Source: Christensenellaceae bacterium
GTDB lineage: Bacteria; Bacillota; Clostridia; Christensenellales; Christensenellaceae
Direction: 5' to 3'
Length of the DNA stretch: 64,000 nucleotides
Assembly: GCA_022846035.1 (NCBI GenBank)
Contig: AP025580.1
Coordinates: forward strand, 1,550,001 to 1,614,000
Shown: positions 1 through 9,442 of the stretch, piece by piece
Layout of the letters: each line of letters starts with the position of its first letter
How positions within the stretch are numbered: the first letter of the stretch is position 1
Notes under the pieces: model-generated
The model's database searches: none
Seen by the model: only the letters and a program-made list of their open reading frames with translations
What the model was told of the DNA's origin: nothing
Translations under genes and position numbers: made by a program

Positions 1-237
1 GAAATGAACGTCCGGCAGCTTCTCATATAGCTCCACATACTCCGGTTTTAGCAGGTCCGGCAGCCGTTTCAGGCGGTACCCGCGCCTCGTATGCGCCTCG
101 ATTTCCCCGCCCTCGGCCCGCAGCTCTTTGATATGTTTCCAAACCGCCGCACGCGATACGTTAAGCTTTTCACTCAGCTCTTCGCCGGAAACAAAATCCT
201 GCGCGCAATACAGCAGCTTTACAATTTTTTCTCTCAC
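1..237 (-). CDS. birA: BirA biotin ligase/repressor, N-terminal part (cut by window edge)
   Basis: Only the first 79 codons are in the window; the gene continues past position 1. The translation is a winged helix-turn-helix with the recognition helix VSRAAVWKHIKEL followed by the wing RRGYRL, the arrangement of the N-terminal DNA-binding domain of bifunctional biotin operon repressor/biotin-protein ligase. The catalytic domain would follow after residue 79. The start is a GTG at 237 that overlaps the recX stop as GTGA, so the two genes are translationally coupled. In the family the protein biotinylates acetyl-CoA carboxylase carrier protein and represses biotin genes. No catalytic residue is visible here, so a related HTH_11 regulator cannot be fully excluded. 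Confidence 0.8.
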   Translation of the reverse strand, partial: MREKIVKLLYCAQDFVSGEELSEKLNVSRAAVWKHIKELRAEGGEIEAHTRRGYRLKRLPDLLKPEYVELYEKLPDVHF

Positions 238-854
238 TCTTCCATCTCCCTGCCAAGCGCCCGCTTGATGTCTTCGTAATCGAACCCTTTGTTCATCAAC
301 GCACGTATCATCTTTTGTTTCCGCTTATCCGGCTGCTCCTCGCGGTATCTTTGGCGCAGGCGCTCTACCAGTCCTGCAAGAACATCCTGCGGCTGTTCCT
401 GCTCGCCGACCACTCGCTGCGCAAGTTCTCTTTCGATCCCTTTCTCAACCAGCTTGCTTACCGCAACGCGTCCGCCAAACTTCTGCAGCAACTCCTGCGC
501 GTAAAGGCGCGCGTAGTTTTCATCGTTGATATAGCCATATCCTTTCAACTGTTCCACGGCGCGTTCGATCGAATCCGCATCGATTTCCTTTGTCTTCAAT
601 TTATTGCGCACTTCGCGCTCGGTGCGCATTTTGTAAGACAGAAACTCCATCGCGATGCCGGCCGCATATTTATCCCCGTCCTCACGCTTCATTTGCGCGA
701 ATTCTTCCTCGGAGAGCTCTGCCCCTGTTTTAAGGCGGCAGGCAATCGCCGTATCCAAATATACGGCCGTTAAAAAGCCGTCCTCCGTATACAGGTTCAC
801 CCTGTTTTTGTTGCGCGCACATTCTTTTATATCGGTAATTTTTATCATAGTCAT
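234..854 (-). CDS. recX: Regulatory protein RecX
   Basis: This 206-residue protein has the three-helix repeats of RecX. Around residues 70-125 it reads MEFLSYKMRTEREVRNKL and then GYINDENYARLYAQ, the typical repeat signature, and near the C-terminus MNKGFDYEDIKRAL. RecX binds RecA filaments and limits recombinase activity in the cytoplasm. Length agrees with Gram-positive RecX proteins (about 200-270 residues). It lies immediately upstream of birA with a 4-bp GTGA overlap. The 71-bp gap to the divergent gene at 926 must hold both promoters. The assignment is firm at family level. Confidence 0.9.
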   Translation of the reverse strand: MTMIKITDIKECARNKNRVNLYTEDGFLTAVYLDTAIACRLKTGAELSEEEFAQMKREDGDKYAAGIAMEFLSYKMRTEREVRNKLKTKEIDADSIERAVEQLKGYGYINDENYARLYAQELLQKFGGRVAVSKLVEKGIERELAQRVVGEQEQPQDVLAGLVERLRQRYREEQPDKRKQKMIRALMNKGFDYEDIKRALGREMEE

Positions 855-925
855 ATTATACCGGAAACCCGATGTCTTGAGAACCGATTTGCAATTTTTA
901 TTTTTTTTCGGTAAAATAGAGCATT

Positions 926-1669
926 ATGAGAAAGATTATTTGTTTTTTACTGCTTAGCCTGTTTGTGCTCGCGCCCGCGCTTGGCATGGCGGCGGATAAC
1001 GTCATATCACAAAACGACCGTGGCGATAAAGTCGCGCTCGTGCAGCAGCGTCTGCGGGACCTCGGCTACTTGAATTACCGCCCGACGGGTAAGTTCAGCG
1101 AACTGACCGTGGCTGCCGTACAAAGTTTCCAGCAGCAAAACGGTATTGCTCCTGACGGGCAGATCGGTTCGGACACCTACAATCTGCTGTTTTCGGACAC
1201 AGCTAAAAAAGCGCCGGCAAATTCAAGGATCAAAAAGGTCGCAGGTCCGGCTTATAACGGCTCCGTAAAAACGCACGGCACGCTGGGCTCCTGGGATGCG
1301 GTGAAGTCGTCCATCCCAGAAGGCAGCGATATTGCGATTACGGATTACAACACCGGCGCTACCTATACCATGCAGCGCGTCGGCGGCGTAAACTGCGCCC
1401 AGGTCGCGGCCAAAACCTCCGCCGATTACGCGGCGTATCTCCAGTCTTTTGGCGGCGATGCGACGTGGGAGCACCGTGGCGTGCTTGTCACCATTGGTTC
1501 GCAGACCTATGCCGCATCCCTGTTCGGCATGCCCACCGGCGGCGAAGACATCAACAATAGCGGCATGAAAGGACATACTTTCCTTTATTTCAATAACGGG
1601 AAAACGGATATTTTCTCGCTTTCCGACGATGAACACGTTATCGCGCTTAACAGTGCGGCAGGCGTGTAA
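926..1669 (+). CDS. Secreted peptidoglycan-binding domain protein
   Basis: A signal peptide (residues 1-22, hydrophobic core ICFLLLSLFVLAPALG, likely cleavage after AMA-like LGMAA) is followed by a PG_binding_1 domain at about residues 30-90. That domain has the usual landmarks GDKVALVQQRLRDLGYL, FQQQNGI and DGQIG. The rest (about 110-247) has no domain I recognise: it contains GSDIAITDYNTGATYTMQR and a His/Gly-rich stretch ending in SDDEHVIALN. The mature protein is expected outside the membrane, bound to cell wall. It stands alone between recX (divergent) and the amylase gene (convergent, 1 bp away). The catalytic role, if any, is unknown; a cell-wall hydrolase is possible but no hydrolase motif is visible. 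Confidence 0.75.
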   Translation: MRKIICFLLLSLFVLAPALGMAADNVISQNDRGDKVALVQQRLRDLGYLNYRPTGKFSELTVAAVQSFQQQNGIAPDGQIGSDTYNLLFSDTAKKAPANSRIKKVAGPAYNGSVKTHGTLGSWDAVKSSIPEGSDIAITDYNTGATYTMQRVGGVNCAQVAAKTSADYAAYLQSFGGDATWEHRGVLVTIGSQTYAASLFGMPTGGEDINNSGMKGHTFLYFNNGKTDIFSLSDDEHVIALNSAAGV

Positions 1670-1670
1670 T

Positions 1671-3131
1671 TTATCCCTCTTCCGGAGCTTTTACCCATAC
1701 GGAAACAGAGCCGTCGTTTACAAAGAAATCGGCTGTACCGTCTTCCCCGATGATGATTTCATCGGGATGGTTTTGCGTGCAGTCGTAAAACCGGCTTCCG
1801 GCGAATTTTTCTCCTACATACATATGCTTGGTTCCGCCTTGGCCGTTTGTAAGCAAAACGGCGAGGCCTGAATTCCCATGCGTCTCGTCGCCTTCCCGTG
1901 TCCATCCGATCACGTTTGGATCGTCAAAATAATCGTGCTGCTTGCCATAAGCATACTGCCGCCGCGCCGCGATCAGCGGTTTTAGCTTATCACGCATCGG
2001 CGCTATATCATCGTGCGGTATCCCATAATAATCGCCATAGAAAACGCACGGGTATCCCTCGGTGCGCAGCAGGATCAACGCATAGGCCAGAGGCTTAAAC
2101 CACTCTGGTATCCACGACTGCAGCGATTGTCCCGGCTGCGTATCGTGGTTGTCCACAAAGGTAACCGATTTCAGGGGATTGTTCTGCGTCAGCGTATCAT
2201 CGAAAATCGTCCTCATATCAAATGCTCCGTTGCTGGTCGCAGCATCAAAAAACCGGAAATGGAGCGGCACGTCAAAAAGGGACATCGCGCCCTCCGTCGT
2301 ATCGATATAATTTTTCAGCGCGGCCAAATCGCCGTTCCAATACTCGCCGACCGAAAACAGCTCCCTGTTTTTTTCATTGCGCAGGGTATCCAGCCAATCG
2401 CTGTAAAAGGAAAAACGCATATGCTTGACGGCATCCATGCGAAAACCGTTCACCGGCACCGTATCCAGATACCAGCTTCCCCATTTTTTCAGTTCTTCCA
2501 CTACCTCAGGATTGCTCAAATCCACGTCCGCGCCCATCAGGTAGTCGAAGTTTCCCTTTTCGTCGTCTACTTCATCCTCCCAATGTTTGCCGTGGAATTT
2601 AAACACGCCTTTTTCCTGCGCCTGCTCGTCCCAGTCTATCCCTCCGAAGTGCGTATGGTTCCATTCAAAATCCGAGTACTGGCCGCCCCTGCCGGGAAAT
2701 GTAAATTTTGTCCATACGGAAACCTCGCGGTCTTCGCCGAGACTTTCATTCCTGTTTTCCGGATTATATTTGCGCGCTACCACCGTTTCCAGTTCGTCCG
2801 CGCCCATCATATGGTCGAGTACAACATCCGCATAAACCTGGATTCCCTGGTCGTGCAGCGCATTTACCGCATTGACATATTCTTCTTTGGTGCCATATTT
2901 GGTGGCGACCGATCCTTTCTGGTCAAATTCTCCAAGATCGTAACGGTCGTATACGGCGTACCCGACGTCGTCCGCGCCCCCGCTTCCCTTATAAGCGGGC
3001 GGCAGCCATACCGCCGTAATCCCCTCTTCCTTAAGCTGCGGCGCTTGGGCTGTCACCTGGTTCCACAGCATGCCGGACGGAAGATACCATTCAAAATATT
3101 GCATCATTGTTCCGTTATCTTGATTTTCCAT
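1671..3131 (-). CDS. Cytoplasmic alpha-amylase (GH13)
   Basis: The 486-residue product shows the four conserved GH13 regions: DVVLDH (D106, H107), GFRMDAVKH with nucleophile D233, SVGEYW with acid/base E263, and FVDNHD with transition-state stabiliser D330. The N-terminus, NGTMMQYFEWYLP, is typical of the bacterial cytoplasmic alpha-amylase group (AmyS-like). No signal peptide is present, so it should hydrolyse alpha-1,4-glucans inside the cell. The frame is open 21 codons further upstream, but the ATG at 3131 is preceded by AAGGAAG at good spacing, so that start is preferred. The gene is convergent with the peptidoglycan-binding gene and follows the solute-binding protein gene by 66 bp. Confidence 0.88.
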   Translation of the reverse strand: MENQDNGTMMQYFEWYLPSGMLWNQVTAQAPQLKEEGITAVWLPPAYKGSGGADDVGYAVYDRYDLGEFDQKGSVATKYGTKEEYVNAVNALHDQGIQVYADVVLDHMMGADELETVVARKYNPENRNESLGEDREVSVWTKFTFPGRGGQYSDFEWNHTHFGGIDWDEQAQEKGVFKFHGKHWEDEVDDEKGNFDYLMGADVDLSNPEVVEELKKWGSWYLDTVPVNGFRMDAVKHMRFSFYSDWLDTLRNEKNRELFSVGEYWNGDLAALKNYIDTTEGAMSLFDVPLHFRFFDAATSNGAFDMRTIFDDTLTQNNPLKSVTFVDNHDTQPGQSLQSWIPEWFKPLAYALILLRTEGYPCVFYGDYYGIPHDDIAPMRDKLKPLIAARRQYAYGKQHDYFDDPNVIGWTREGDETHGNSGLAVLLTNGQGGTKHMYVGEKFAGSRFYDCTQNHPDEIIIGEDGTADFFVNDGSVSVWVKAPEEG

Positions 3132-3197
3132 AGAGCTTCCTTCCTTTTTCATATTCTGTTCCATAAATAAACAAAAAGGCACCTGCTCAAGCAAAAA

Positions 3198-4952
3198 TCA
3201 TCCATTTTGAATCACAGCCCACTGATCGATACTGCCAAAAACCGTATTCTGGCGCACGCCGGTAATACCCGTGATCGCCTCGTCGCAGATAATAGAATTC
3301 ATGCGGTAATAAAGGCCGATCTGCGGAACGCGCTCCATCAGGACCTTTTGCAGCTCGCTGTAGGCCGCCTGAACACTTTCTTCTGTAAAGGCGTTTCCCG
3401 CCGCGGCAATCGCGTCCGTCAGTTCCTGATTGGATACGCCGTTATAATTCCCCGTTCCTCCGCTATTGAACATAAAAGAAAGGTCCGGATTCTCATCTAG
3501 ATAATAGCTTACGAACGCGAGCTGGTAATCCTTGGCGTTCAGCTTCCCTAAAAACTCCTCGGGTGTCAGTTCTTCGATCGTGATCTCCACGCCCACCCTT
3601 TTCAGTTGTTTTTTAATCGCTTTCGCCGCTTCTACACGATAGGAAGCGTCACGGTCTGCAGGAACCATAAGCGTCAGCTCCAGCGTGCTGCCTTCCGCAT
3701 CCTCATCCGTCCTATAACCGGCTGCATGCAGGTATTCGCGCGCCGTCTTCAGGTCGTCGTCCTGCTTGTACTTGGAATCATACGCGTAAAAATCCGGAGC
3801 GATAGGCATGTTGGCCGGAACCGCATGGTTTAAAAGCACAGTCGAAATGATCTCACGCCTGTCGATCGCATACGAAATCGCCTGCCTGACGTTAATATCG
3901 TCAAGTACGCTCAAGCCTAAATTCGGCACGATGCAATCGTAATAATTGGTCATGTAATCCACCACCTGCGTTTTTCCCGCAAGCTTGTATTTGCCAGCAT
4001 AAAGCACGTCCGTCGTGATAAAATCAAGGATACTCGATTCCACTTTTTCGATCTTCTGGTCCGAACCGCTCACCGCGTTGGCGACGATCTTTTCGATATA
4101 TGGGCGCTTTCCCCACCAGCCGTCGTTGATGCTCAATGTCATCCTGGAATCAGGCTCGTACCCGTCCACCTTGTACGCTCCCGTACCGACCGGACTGCCG
4201 CCCTCCTCAAAAAGCGTCGCGCTTACCACTGGGAACGTCATCATATAAAGCGCTTCACGGCCCGGCTTGCTCATCGTAAGCTTAAGCGTATAATCGTCCA
4301 CCCGTTCGTAATTTGACAGCAGGCTGTTGTACTGCGCGTAACGATTTCTTTGCGGAAGTTCCACCTGTCCGCCCCCACTTTCGGTGGGACTCGGACTGGG
4401 CGAAGAAGTGGTCTGGGGAGCACGGCTGCTCTCCGGCTCGCCGCTTCCTTCCGGAGAAACGCTGCTTTCCGGCTGCGGCGCGGCCGGATCCGCCGTTCCG
4501 TCCGCCGCCAGTACGCGCTGCAAACTGTAAATCACATCGTCGACATTAAAAGGCGTTGTTCCATCCTGAAACGTCAGTCCCTGACGAAAGTGGAAAGTAT
4601 ATACCGTACCCGTTTCGTCAACTTCCCATGATTCCGCGAGTCCCGCCTGTGGCTCGCTCCCTTCTCCCAAGCGTACGGGCGTATCATAAATCAGGCCGAG
4701 TAAATTGATCAGGTCCTCGTTCGTTGCAGTCAGCGGGTCCAGGTCCGTTATACCCTGAGGCATGGCTATAAAAAGCTCGCCCCCGCTTTGTTTTTGCACC
4801 TCTGCAGAAGCGGACGCGCTGGGCGCGGCGCTCTGTGACGCCGAAGCGTTTCCGCTCAGGTTCGCGCACGCGCACAATAAAACGGTCAGCGACGCGAGTC
4901 CCGCCGCTGCAAGCCTCTTAGCCCAGTTCATAATGCTTTTTGTATTCCTCAT
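3198..4952 (-). CDS. Peptide-type ABC transporter solute-binding lipoprotein (SBP_bac_5)
   Basis: The 584-residue protein has a lipoprotein signal ending in the lipobox LCAC and then a Ser/Ala-rich linker. The body is typical of the family-5 substrate-binding proteins (oligopeptide/nickel binding), e.g. GTVYTFHFRQGLTFQDG and NVRQAISYAIDRREI. It would be anchored on the outer face of the membrane and deliver ligand to an ABC permease. No permease or ATPase gene is adjacent, so it is an orphan. A low-complexity Pro/Ser/Glu stretch (about residues 155-195) interrupts the binding domain, which is unusual. The ATG at 4952 and another at 4931 are both possible; neither has a strong ribosome site. 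It overlaps the upstream transglycosylase gene. Confidence 0.85.
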   Translation of the reverse strand: MRNTKSIMNWAKRLAAAGLASLTVLLCACANLSGNASASQSAAPSASASAEVQKQSGGELFIAMPQGITDLDPLTATNEDLINLLGLIYDTPVRLGEGSEPQAGLAESWEVDETGTVYTFHFRQGLTFQDGTTPFNVDDVIYSLQRVLAADGTADPAAPQPESSVSPEGSGEPESSRAPQTTSSPSPSPTESGGGQVELPQRNRYAQYNSLLSNYERVDDYTLKLTMSKPGREALYMMTFPVVSATLFEEGGSPVGTGAYKVDGYEPDSRMTLSINDGWWGKRPYIEKIVANAVSGSDQKIEKVESSILDFITTDVLYAGKYKLAGKTQVVDYMTNYYDCIVPNLGLSVLDDINVRQAISYAIDRREIISTVLLNHAVPANMPIAPDFYAYDSKYKQDDDLKTAREYLHAAGYRTDEDAEGSTLELTLMVPADRDASYRVEAAKAIKKQLKRVGVEITIEELTPEEFLGKLNAKDYQLAFVSYYLDENPDLSFMFNSGGTGNYNGVSNQELTDAIAAAGNAFTEESVQAAYSELQKVLMERVPQIGLYYRMNSIICDEAITGITGVRQNTVFGSIDQWAVIQNG

Positions 4953-5505
4953 ATGCTTTTGCTACCTTTTTTACGTAATGATCCGTTTCCTTGAAAGGAA
5001 TGCTTGTAAGCGTTTTCCCATCAGCCGAATATTGCGGGTCCGAAAGCCATTCCTGTACCTTTCCGTGTCCTGCGTTATATGCCGCCATCACGATTTCTTC
5101 GCTGGGGAACCGCTCCTGTAAAAAGCTTAAGTACCAGCACCCCATCTCGATGTTCGTTTCCGGCTCCAGCAGCATATCCCTGGAAAAATCGTCTATTCCA
5201 AGTTTTCCGGCGATCCATTCTCCCGTTTCCGGCATGACCTGCATGAGGCCCATCGCTCCCGCGTTGGATACGGCCTGCGCATCGAACCCGCTTTCCGTAT
5301 TGATCACTGCCGCCACGAAATACGGATCGAGGTCGTATTGATCCGCATATTTCACGATAGTCTCTTCGTATTTCAGAGGATATTTCTCTTTCCAGTTCAA
5401 ATCGCCAAACACATACAGTCCACCCAGCACCAAGGCTGCCGCCACGATGACGCAAACAATGACAACCACAGTTTTCTTAGACCTGCTTCTGTTTCCCCTA
5501 CCCAT
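4918..5505 (-). CDS. Membrane-anchored lytic transglycosylase (Slt70-type domain)
   Basis: The 195-residue protein has a basic N-terminus, one membrane segment (about residues 12-33) and an SLT domain from about residue 45. The catalytic Glu is E71 in NTESGF, followed by GAMGLMQVMPET and by AYNAG, the three hallmark motifs of the family. It cleaves the glycan strand of peptidoglycan, forming 1,6-anhydromuramic acid, on the outer side of the membrane. Its start overlaps the 3' end of coaE (5498-5505) and its end overlaps the solute-binding protein gene, so the block polA-coaE-slt-SBP is probably one operon. Confidence 0.88.
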   Translation of the reverse strand: MGRGNRSRSKKTVVVIVCVIVAAALVLGGLYVFGDLNWKEKYPLKYEETIVKYADQYDLDPYFVAAVINTESGFDAQAVSNAGAMGLMQVMPETGEWIAGKLGIDDFSRDMLLEPETNIEMGCWYLSFLQERFPSEEIVMAAYNAGHGKVQEWLSDPQYSADGKTLTSIPFKETDHYVKKVAKAYEEYKKHYELG

Positions 5506-6091
5506 AGTATTTCCTTACCCGCTCAAACAACTCGTCAAGCGTTCCTTTATTTTCGAGCACAACATCCGCGTATCGTTTCAATTCTTTTTCCGGCAACTGA
5601 CTTTTCAGGCGGTTTTCCGCATGTTCGCTTGAAAGGTTGTCCCGATTTTTGATCCGCTCCAGCTTGCTTTTCCGCGCGGCCGAAACGAGCCAGACCTCAT
5701 CGGCCAGTTTATCAAGCCCCACATCCACGAGCAGCGCGCAATCGATTACAATCGTTTTCTCTCCCGCGCGGCCGATTTCTTCGTTCACCTTTTGCAGGAC
5801 GAGCGGGTGCAGCAGTCCGTTTAAGCGTTTTAACTCACCGGGGCGTGCAAAGACATATTCTCCCAGCTTATGACGGTCAAGAGTCCCATCCCCATGAAAA
5901 AACGCTTCGCCAAACCCCTGCTTAACCGCGCGCCATCCGGCCTGGCCCGGCTTACTTAAATCCCGCGCTATCTGGTCGGCGTCTACGATCCGCGCTCCCA
6001 TCCGTTTTAAGTAGGCGGCAACCGTACTTTTGCCCGACCCGCTGTTTCCCATCAGGCCGATGATACGCTTTTTTACTTCGCTTCCGCCCAT
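5498..6091 (-). CDS. coaE: Dephospho-CoA kinase
   Basis: The 197-residue product starts MGGSEVKKRIIGL and carries the P-loop GNSGSGKS at residues 15-22, the DADQIAR motif near residue 37 and the family sequence LLHPLVLQ. It phosphorylates dephospho-CoA in the last step of coenzyme A synthesis. The ATG at 6091 lies inside the 3' end of polA, preceded by AAAGGA at good spacing. A longer frame (to 6154) exists but would add residues unlike CoaE, so the shorter start is chosen. The polA-coaE pairing is common in Bacillota. Confidence 0.93.
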   Translation of the reverse strand: MGGSEVKKRIIGLMGNSGSGKSTVAAYLKRMGARIVDADQIARDLSKPGQAGWRAVKQGFGEAFFHGDGTLDRHKLGEYVFARPGELKRLNGLLHPLVLQKVNEEIGRAGEKTIVIDCALLVDVGLDKLADEVWLVSAARKSKLERIKNRDNLSSEHAENRLKSQLPEKELKRYADVVLENKGTLDELFERVRKYYG

Positions 6092-8595
6092 GTTTTTCCT
6101 TTCGCCACATTCACATCCAGCGGCACGCTTAATTTCACGGCGTTTTCCATACAATCACGCAGCAACTTTATTACTTCGTCCGTTTCTTCATTTTCAGCGT
6201 ACAAAATCAGCTCATCATGCACCTGCAACACAAGCCTGGACGCAAACTTTCCCTCTTTGAGCGCGGCCGCCACACGGTTCATCGCAATTTTAATAATGTC
6301 CGCCGCGCTGCCCTGGATGGGCGTGTTAAGCGCCGCGCGTTCTCCAAACGAACGGATGTTATAGTTACCGGAAGCAAGCTCCGGAATATAACGGATACGC
6401 CCGAAAAGCGTACGTACAAAGCCATCCTTGTGCGCTTGCGCGATGATTTCGTCCATATATGCGCGTACACCGCGAAACTCTTCAAAATAACGCGCAATAT
6501 AATTCGCCGCTTTTTTACGCGTGATTCCTAAATTACGCGCCAGCCCGAAATCGCTGATTCCATAGACGATGCCGAAATTGACCGCCTTGGCGCTGGCACG
6601 CTCCTGCCCTGTAATCTCATCGATATTCTTGCCCAGTACTTCCGCCGCCGTCCGCGCGTGAATGTCCTGCCCTTTCAAAAACGCATCTTTCAGATGCGTA
6701 TCATCCGCAATATCCGCCAGAATACGCAGCTCAATCTGCGAATAGTCCGCCGAAACGATCGTATAACCCTCAGGCGCAGTAAACGCCCTACGAATATCGC
6801 TGGCCATTGCCGATTTAATGGGGATATTTTGCAGATTCGGCTCCACGCTGGACAGCCGCCCCGTCGCGGTCGCGGTCTGCAGAAACGTTGTATGGATCAT
6901 CCCGTCACGTATCAGGTTCCTGATCCCGTCCACATACGTTCCTTTGAGCTTGGTAAGCGTACGGTATTCCATGATATAAGAGATGATCGGATGCTTATTT
7001 TCCAATTTTTCCAGCACCTCTACGTCTGTGGAATATCCCGTTTTCGTCTTTTTGACGACCGGCAGGGCAAGCTTTTCAAACAGCACCTCCGCAAGCTGCT
7101 TGGTAGAACTGATATTGAACTGCGTTCCCGCCAGCTCGTAGATACGTTGCGTAAGCTTTGCGATCTGCGCGTCATACTGCAGGCCGAGGGCTTTTAATTC
7201 CTCGTCCGATACCTGCACGCCCGTTTTTTCCATATGGTAAAGCACCTTTAAAAGCGGCAGCTCGATCTCGTAATATACCTTGTCCAATTCGTTTTCCTCA
7301 AGTTCCCGCCTCTGTTTTTCCGCCAGCGTAAACAAGCTTACCGCACAAACCGGCAGGTCGTTTCTTGAAAGGACGCTTTCCAGATCGTACTTGGAATGCG
7401 ATGGATTTAGCACCCAGTCCGCAAGCATGGTGTCATAATAGCTGCCGTCCGTAAGACGTCCGTTCCCCGCGAAATGTTCCATCGCTTTCACATCATGCGC
7501 AATCACACTCTTATCCGCCAATAAGGGAAATACCGTTTTTAAAATATCCGCCAGGTCGTACCCGTCGTCAAGCAACGTCTCCTTTTGCGGAATCAGGTAT
7601 TCGGTCTGCCCGTCTACTGCAAAGTGCAGTCCGTCTTTTAGGTAGAACGCAATCTCTACCGCGTCCTTAAGCACCTCAAGCCCGTCGAGCGCCAAGGACT
7701 TAGGAACGATTTCCTTGCTCGGTTCTTCCTGCATGGCAAAACGCTTCAGGAACGATCCGAAACTGTATTTCTCACTCATGGCGCGCAGGCCGTCCATATC
7801 AAATCCGCCAAATTCAAAATCTTTAAGTTTGGCTTTTAAGGGCATCTCCCGATGTATTGTCGCCAGTTGCTTGGAAAGAAACGCCGAATCTTTTCCGGCC
7901 TTTAATTTTTCGTAAAGTTTATTTTTAGGCAGCTCTTCGATATGTTCATACAGGTTTTCTACCGTGCCATATTCTAAAAGCAATTTAAGCGCGGTCTTTT
8001 CCCCTACTCCGGCGACCCCCGGGATATTGTCGGACGCGTCGCCCATCAGCCCTTTCAGGTCAGTGATCTGCCCGGGCGTAAGTCCCAGCTCTTCCATGAG
8101 CGTCTTAAGCGTCATCAGCTTCGTTTCGGTCACGCCTTTTTTGGTGAGCACGACGCTTACCCTATCGCTGATCAATTGAAGCTCGTCGCGGTCCCCTGTA
8201 AAAATATACGATTCCATATTCTGCGCGTCCGCTTCTTTGGTGAGCGCGCCCAGAATATCGTCCGCCTCGAAGCTCTCCTGCTCCGTATACTTGATCCCCA
8301 CCATTTGAAGCGCGTCTTTGAGCATGGGAAATTGCTCATTTAGCTCTTCCGGCGTTTTACGCCTTCCTGCTTTATATTCTGCAAAAACATCGTGCCGGAA
8401 CGTCTTCTCTTTCCTATCGAAAGCGACGGCGATATGCGTGGGCTGGTATTCGTCCACGATTCGAAAAAGCATCGTGAAAAAACCATATACCGCGTTGGTA
8501 TGCCTTTTTTCCTTATCCATCATTGTTGTGGGCAATGCCCAGTATGCCCTGTGCACCAGGCTGTTCCCATCAATCGCCAGCAACTTATCCGCCAT
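6073..8595 (-). CDS. polA: DNA polymerase I
   Basis: The 840-residue protein has a complete 5' nuclease domain at the N-terminus (DGNSLVHRAYWALP, TGDRDELQL, GLMGDASDNIPG). A central exonuclease-like fold follows, then a family A polymerase domain with motif A SADYSQIELRILA, the O-helix sequence RASAKAVNFGIVYG and motif C LQVHDELI. The acidic residues that coordinate metals in the 3'-5' proofreading site of E. coli Pol I (DTE) are replaced (FYLKDGLHFAVD), so the central domain is probably inactive, as in several Gram-positive PolA proteins. It works in Okazaki fragment processing and excision repair. It is followed directly by coaE. Confidence 0.95.
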   Translation of the reverse strand: MADKLLAIDGNSLVHRAYWALPTTMMDKEKRHTNAVYGFFTMLFRIVDEYQPTHIAVAFDRKEKTFRHDVFAEYKAGRRKTPEELNEQFPMLKDALQMVGIKYTEQESFEADDILGALTKEADAQNMESYIFTGDRDELQLISDRVSVVLTKKGVTETKLMTLKTLMEELGLTPGQITDLKGLMGDASDNIPGVAGVGEKTALKLLLEYGTVENLYEHIEELPKNKLYEKLKAGKDSAFLSKQLATIHREMPLKAKLKDFEFGGFDMDGLRAMSEKYSFGSFLKRFAMQEEPSKEIVPKSLALDGLEVLKDAVEIAFYLKDGLHFAVDGQTEYLIPQKETLLDDGYDLADILKTVFPLLADKSVIAHDVKAMEHFAGNGRLTDGSYYDTMLADWVLNPSHSKYDLESVLSRNDLPVCAVSLFTLAEKQRRELEENELDKVYYEIELPLLKVLYHMEKTGVQVSDEELKALGLQYDAQIAKLTQRIYELAGTQFNISSTKQLAEVLFEKLALPVVKKTKTGYSTDVEVLEKLENKHPIISYIMEYRTLTKLKGTYVDGIRNLIRDGMIHTTFLQTATATGRLSSVEPNLQNIPIKSAMASDIRRAFTAPEGYTIVSADYSQIELRILADIADDTHLKDAFLKGQDIHARTAAEVLGKNIDEITGQERASAKAVNFGIVYGISDFGLARNLGITRKKAANYIARYFEEFRGVRAYMDEIIAQAHKDGFVRTLFGRIRYIPELASGNYNIRSFGERAALNTPIQGSAADIIKIAMNRVAAALKEGKFASRLVLQVHDELILYAENEETDEVIKLLRDCMENAVKLSVPLDVNVAKGKTWAEAK

Positions 8596-8707
8596 GTTTT
8601 TTCTCTTCCTTCCAAACCGTTAGCCGTTCCATTATTTTACCATGGCCAGGGCCTAAAATCAAACCATGCGCCCGCTTGTTAATCATTTGTTCTTATTCTT
8701 TTAACAA

Positions 8708-8733
8708 AGAAAAAAGCCCGTGTTTCCACAGAC
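8708..8733 (-). terminator. Rho-independent terminator after lrgAB
   Basis: On the minus strand a 7-bp stem (GTCTGTG / CACGGGC, with G-U pairs) closes a GAAA loop and is followed by a run of six T. It lies 29 bp beyond the lrgB stop and would end the lrgAB transcript before polA. Confidence 0.6.
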
Positions 8734-8761
8734 TTTCCATATCCTTTTTATGCATTTTGAC

Positions 8762-9442
8762 TCAGCCGATCACCATCGCGAAAATGACGGTCAATATTCC
8801 CGCAACACCAATAGCCAGGCCGCTCATCGCGCCTTCCACTTCGCCGATCTCCAGCGCCTTTGTCGTTCCCAGCGCGTGCGAGCACGTACCGATCGCCACA
8901 CCGGACGCCACCGGATTTTTGATACGGAACAATCTGATCATACCCGGCGCGGCAATCGCCCCAATGATCCCCGTTATGACCACTGCCGCAACCGTAATAG
9001 AAGGCGTTCCTCCAAGCTGCGTTGAAAGATCCATGGCAATGGGAGTCGTAACAGATTTGGGGAGCAGAGAATATGTCATGACCTCCTCGACGTGAAACAA
9101 CCGGCACAGTCCGTATACGCTGCCCATGGACGCGAGCGAGCCTGCGGCGCAGCCGACGAGCACAGGCACCAGGTTTTTCTTAAGCAGCCACAACTGCCGG
9201 TAGATCGCGAGCGCCAGCGACGCCGTAGCCGGTACGAGGAAAAAACTGATGAAATCCCCGCCTTGATTGTATACCTCAAGCGGAATGTGGAAAACCTCCA
9301 GCACGACGATCACCAGTATAATCGCAATCATCAACGGATTGGCAATCGGCGATTTCGTTTTCCTGTTGATCCATACGCCGATCGCGTACATCCCTACGGA
9401 AAGTACTACTCCAAAGAAAGGGGAAGACAAAAACTCATTCAT
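8762..9442 (-). CDS. lrgB: LrgB/CidB family membrane protein
   Basis: The 226-residue polytopic membrane protein has about seven hydrophobic segments. It matches the LrgB/YohK family: NPLMIAIILVI near the N-terminus, then LLPKSVTTPIAMDLS and GTCSHALGTTKALE, the two most conserved stretches. With LrgA it forms a holin-like or organic-acid transport pair that affects murein hydrolase activity and survival in stationary phase. The start overlaps the lrgA stop (9435-9442), so the two are co-translated. Family assignment is secure; the physiological role is debated across species. Confidence 0.88.
   Translation of the reverse strand: MNEFLSSPFFGVVLSVGMYAIGVWINRKTKSPIANPLMIAIILVIVVLEVFHIPLEVYNQGGDFISFFLVPATASLALAIYRQLWLLKKNLVPVLVGCAAGSLASMGSVYGLCRLFHVEEVMTYSLLPKSVTTPIAMDLSTQLGGTPSITVAAVVITGIIGAIAAPGMIRLFRIKNPVASGVAIGTCSHALGTTKALEIGEVEGAMSGLAIGVAGILTVIFAMVIG

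Noticed and set aside
2013-3170. 385-codon plus-strand frame over the amylase gene
   Set aside because: It is the antisense shadow of a clearly conserved GH13 gene, has no ribosome site and resembles no family.
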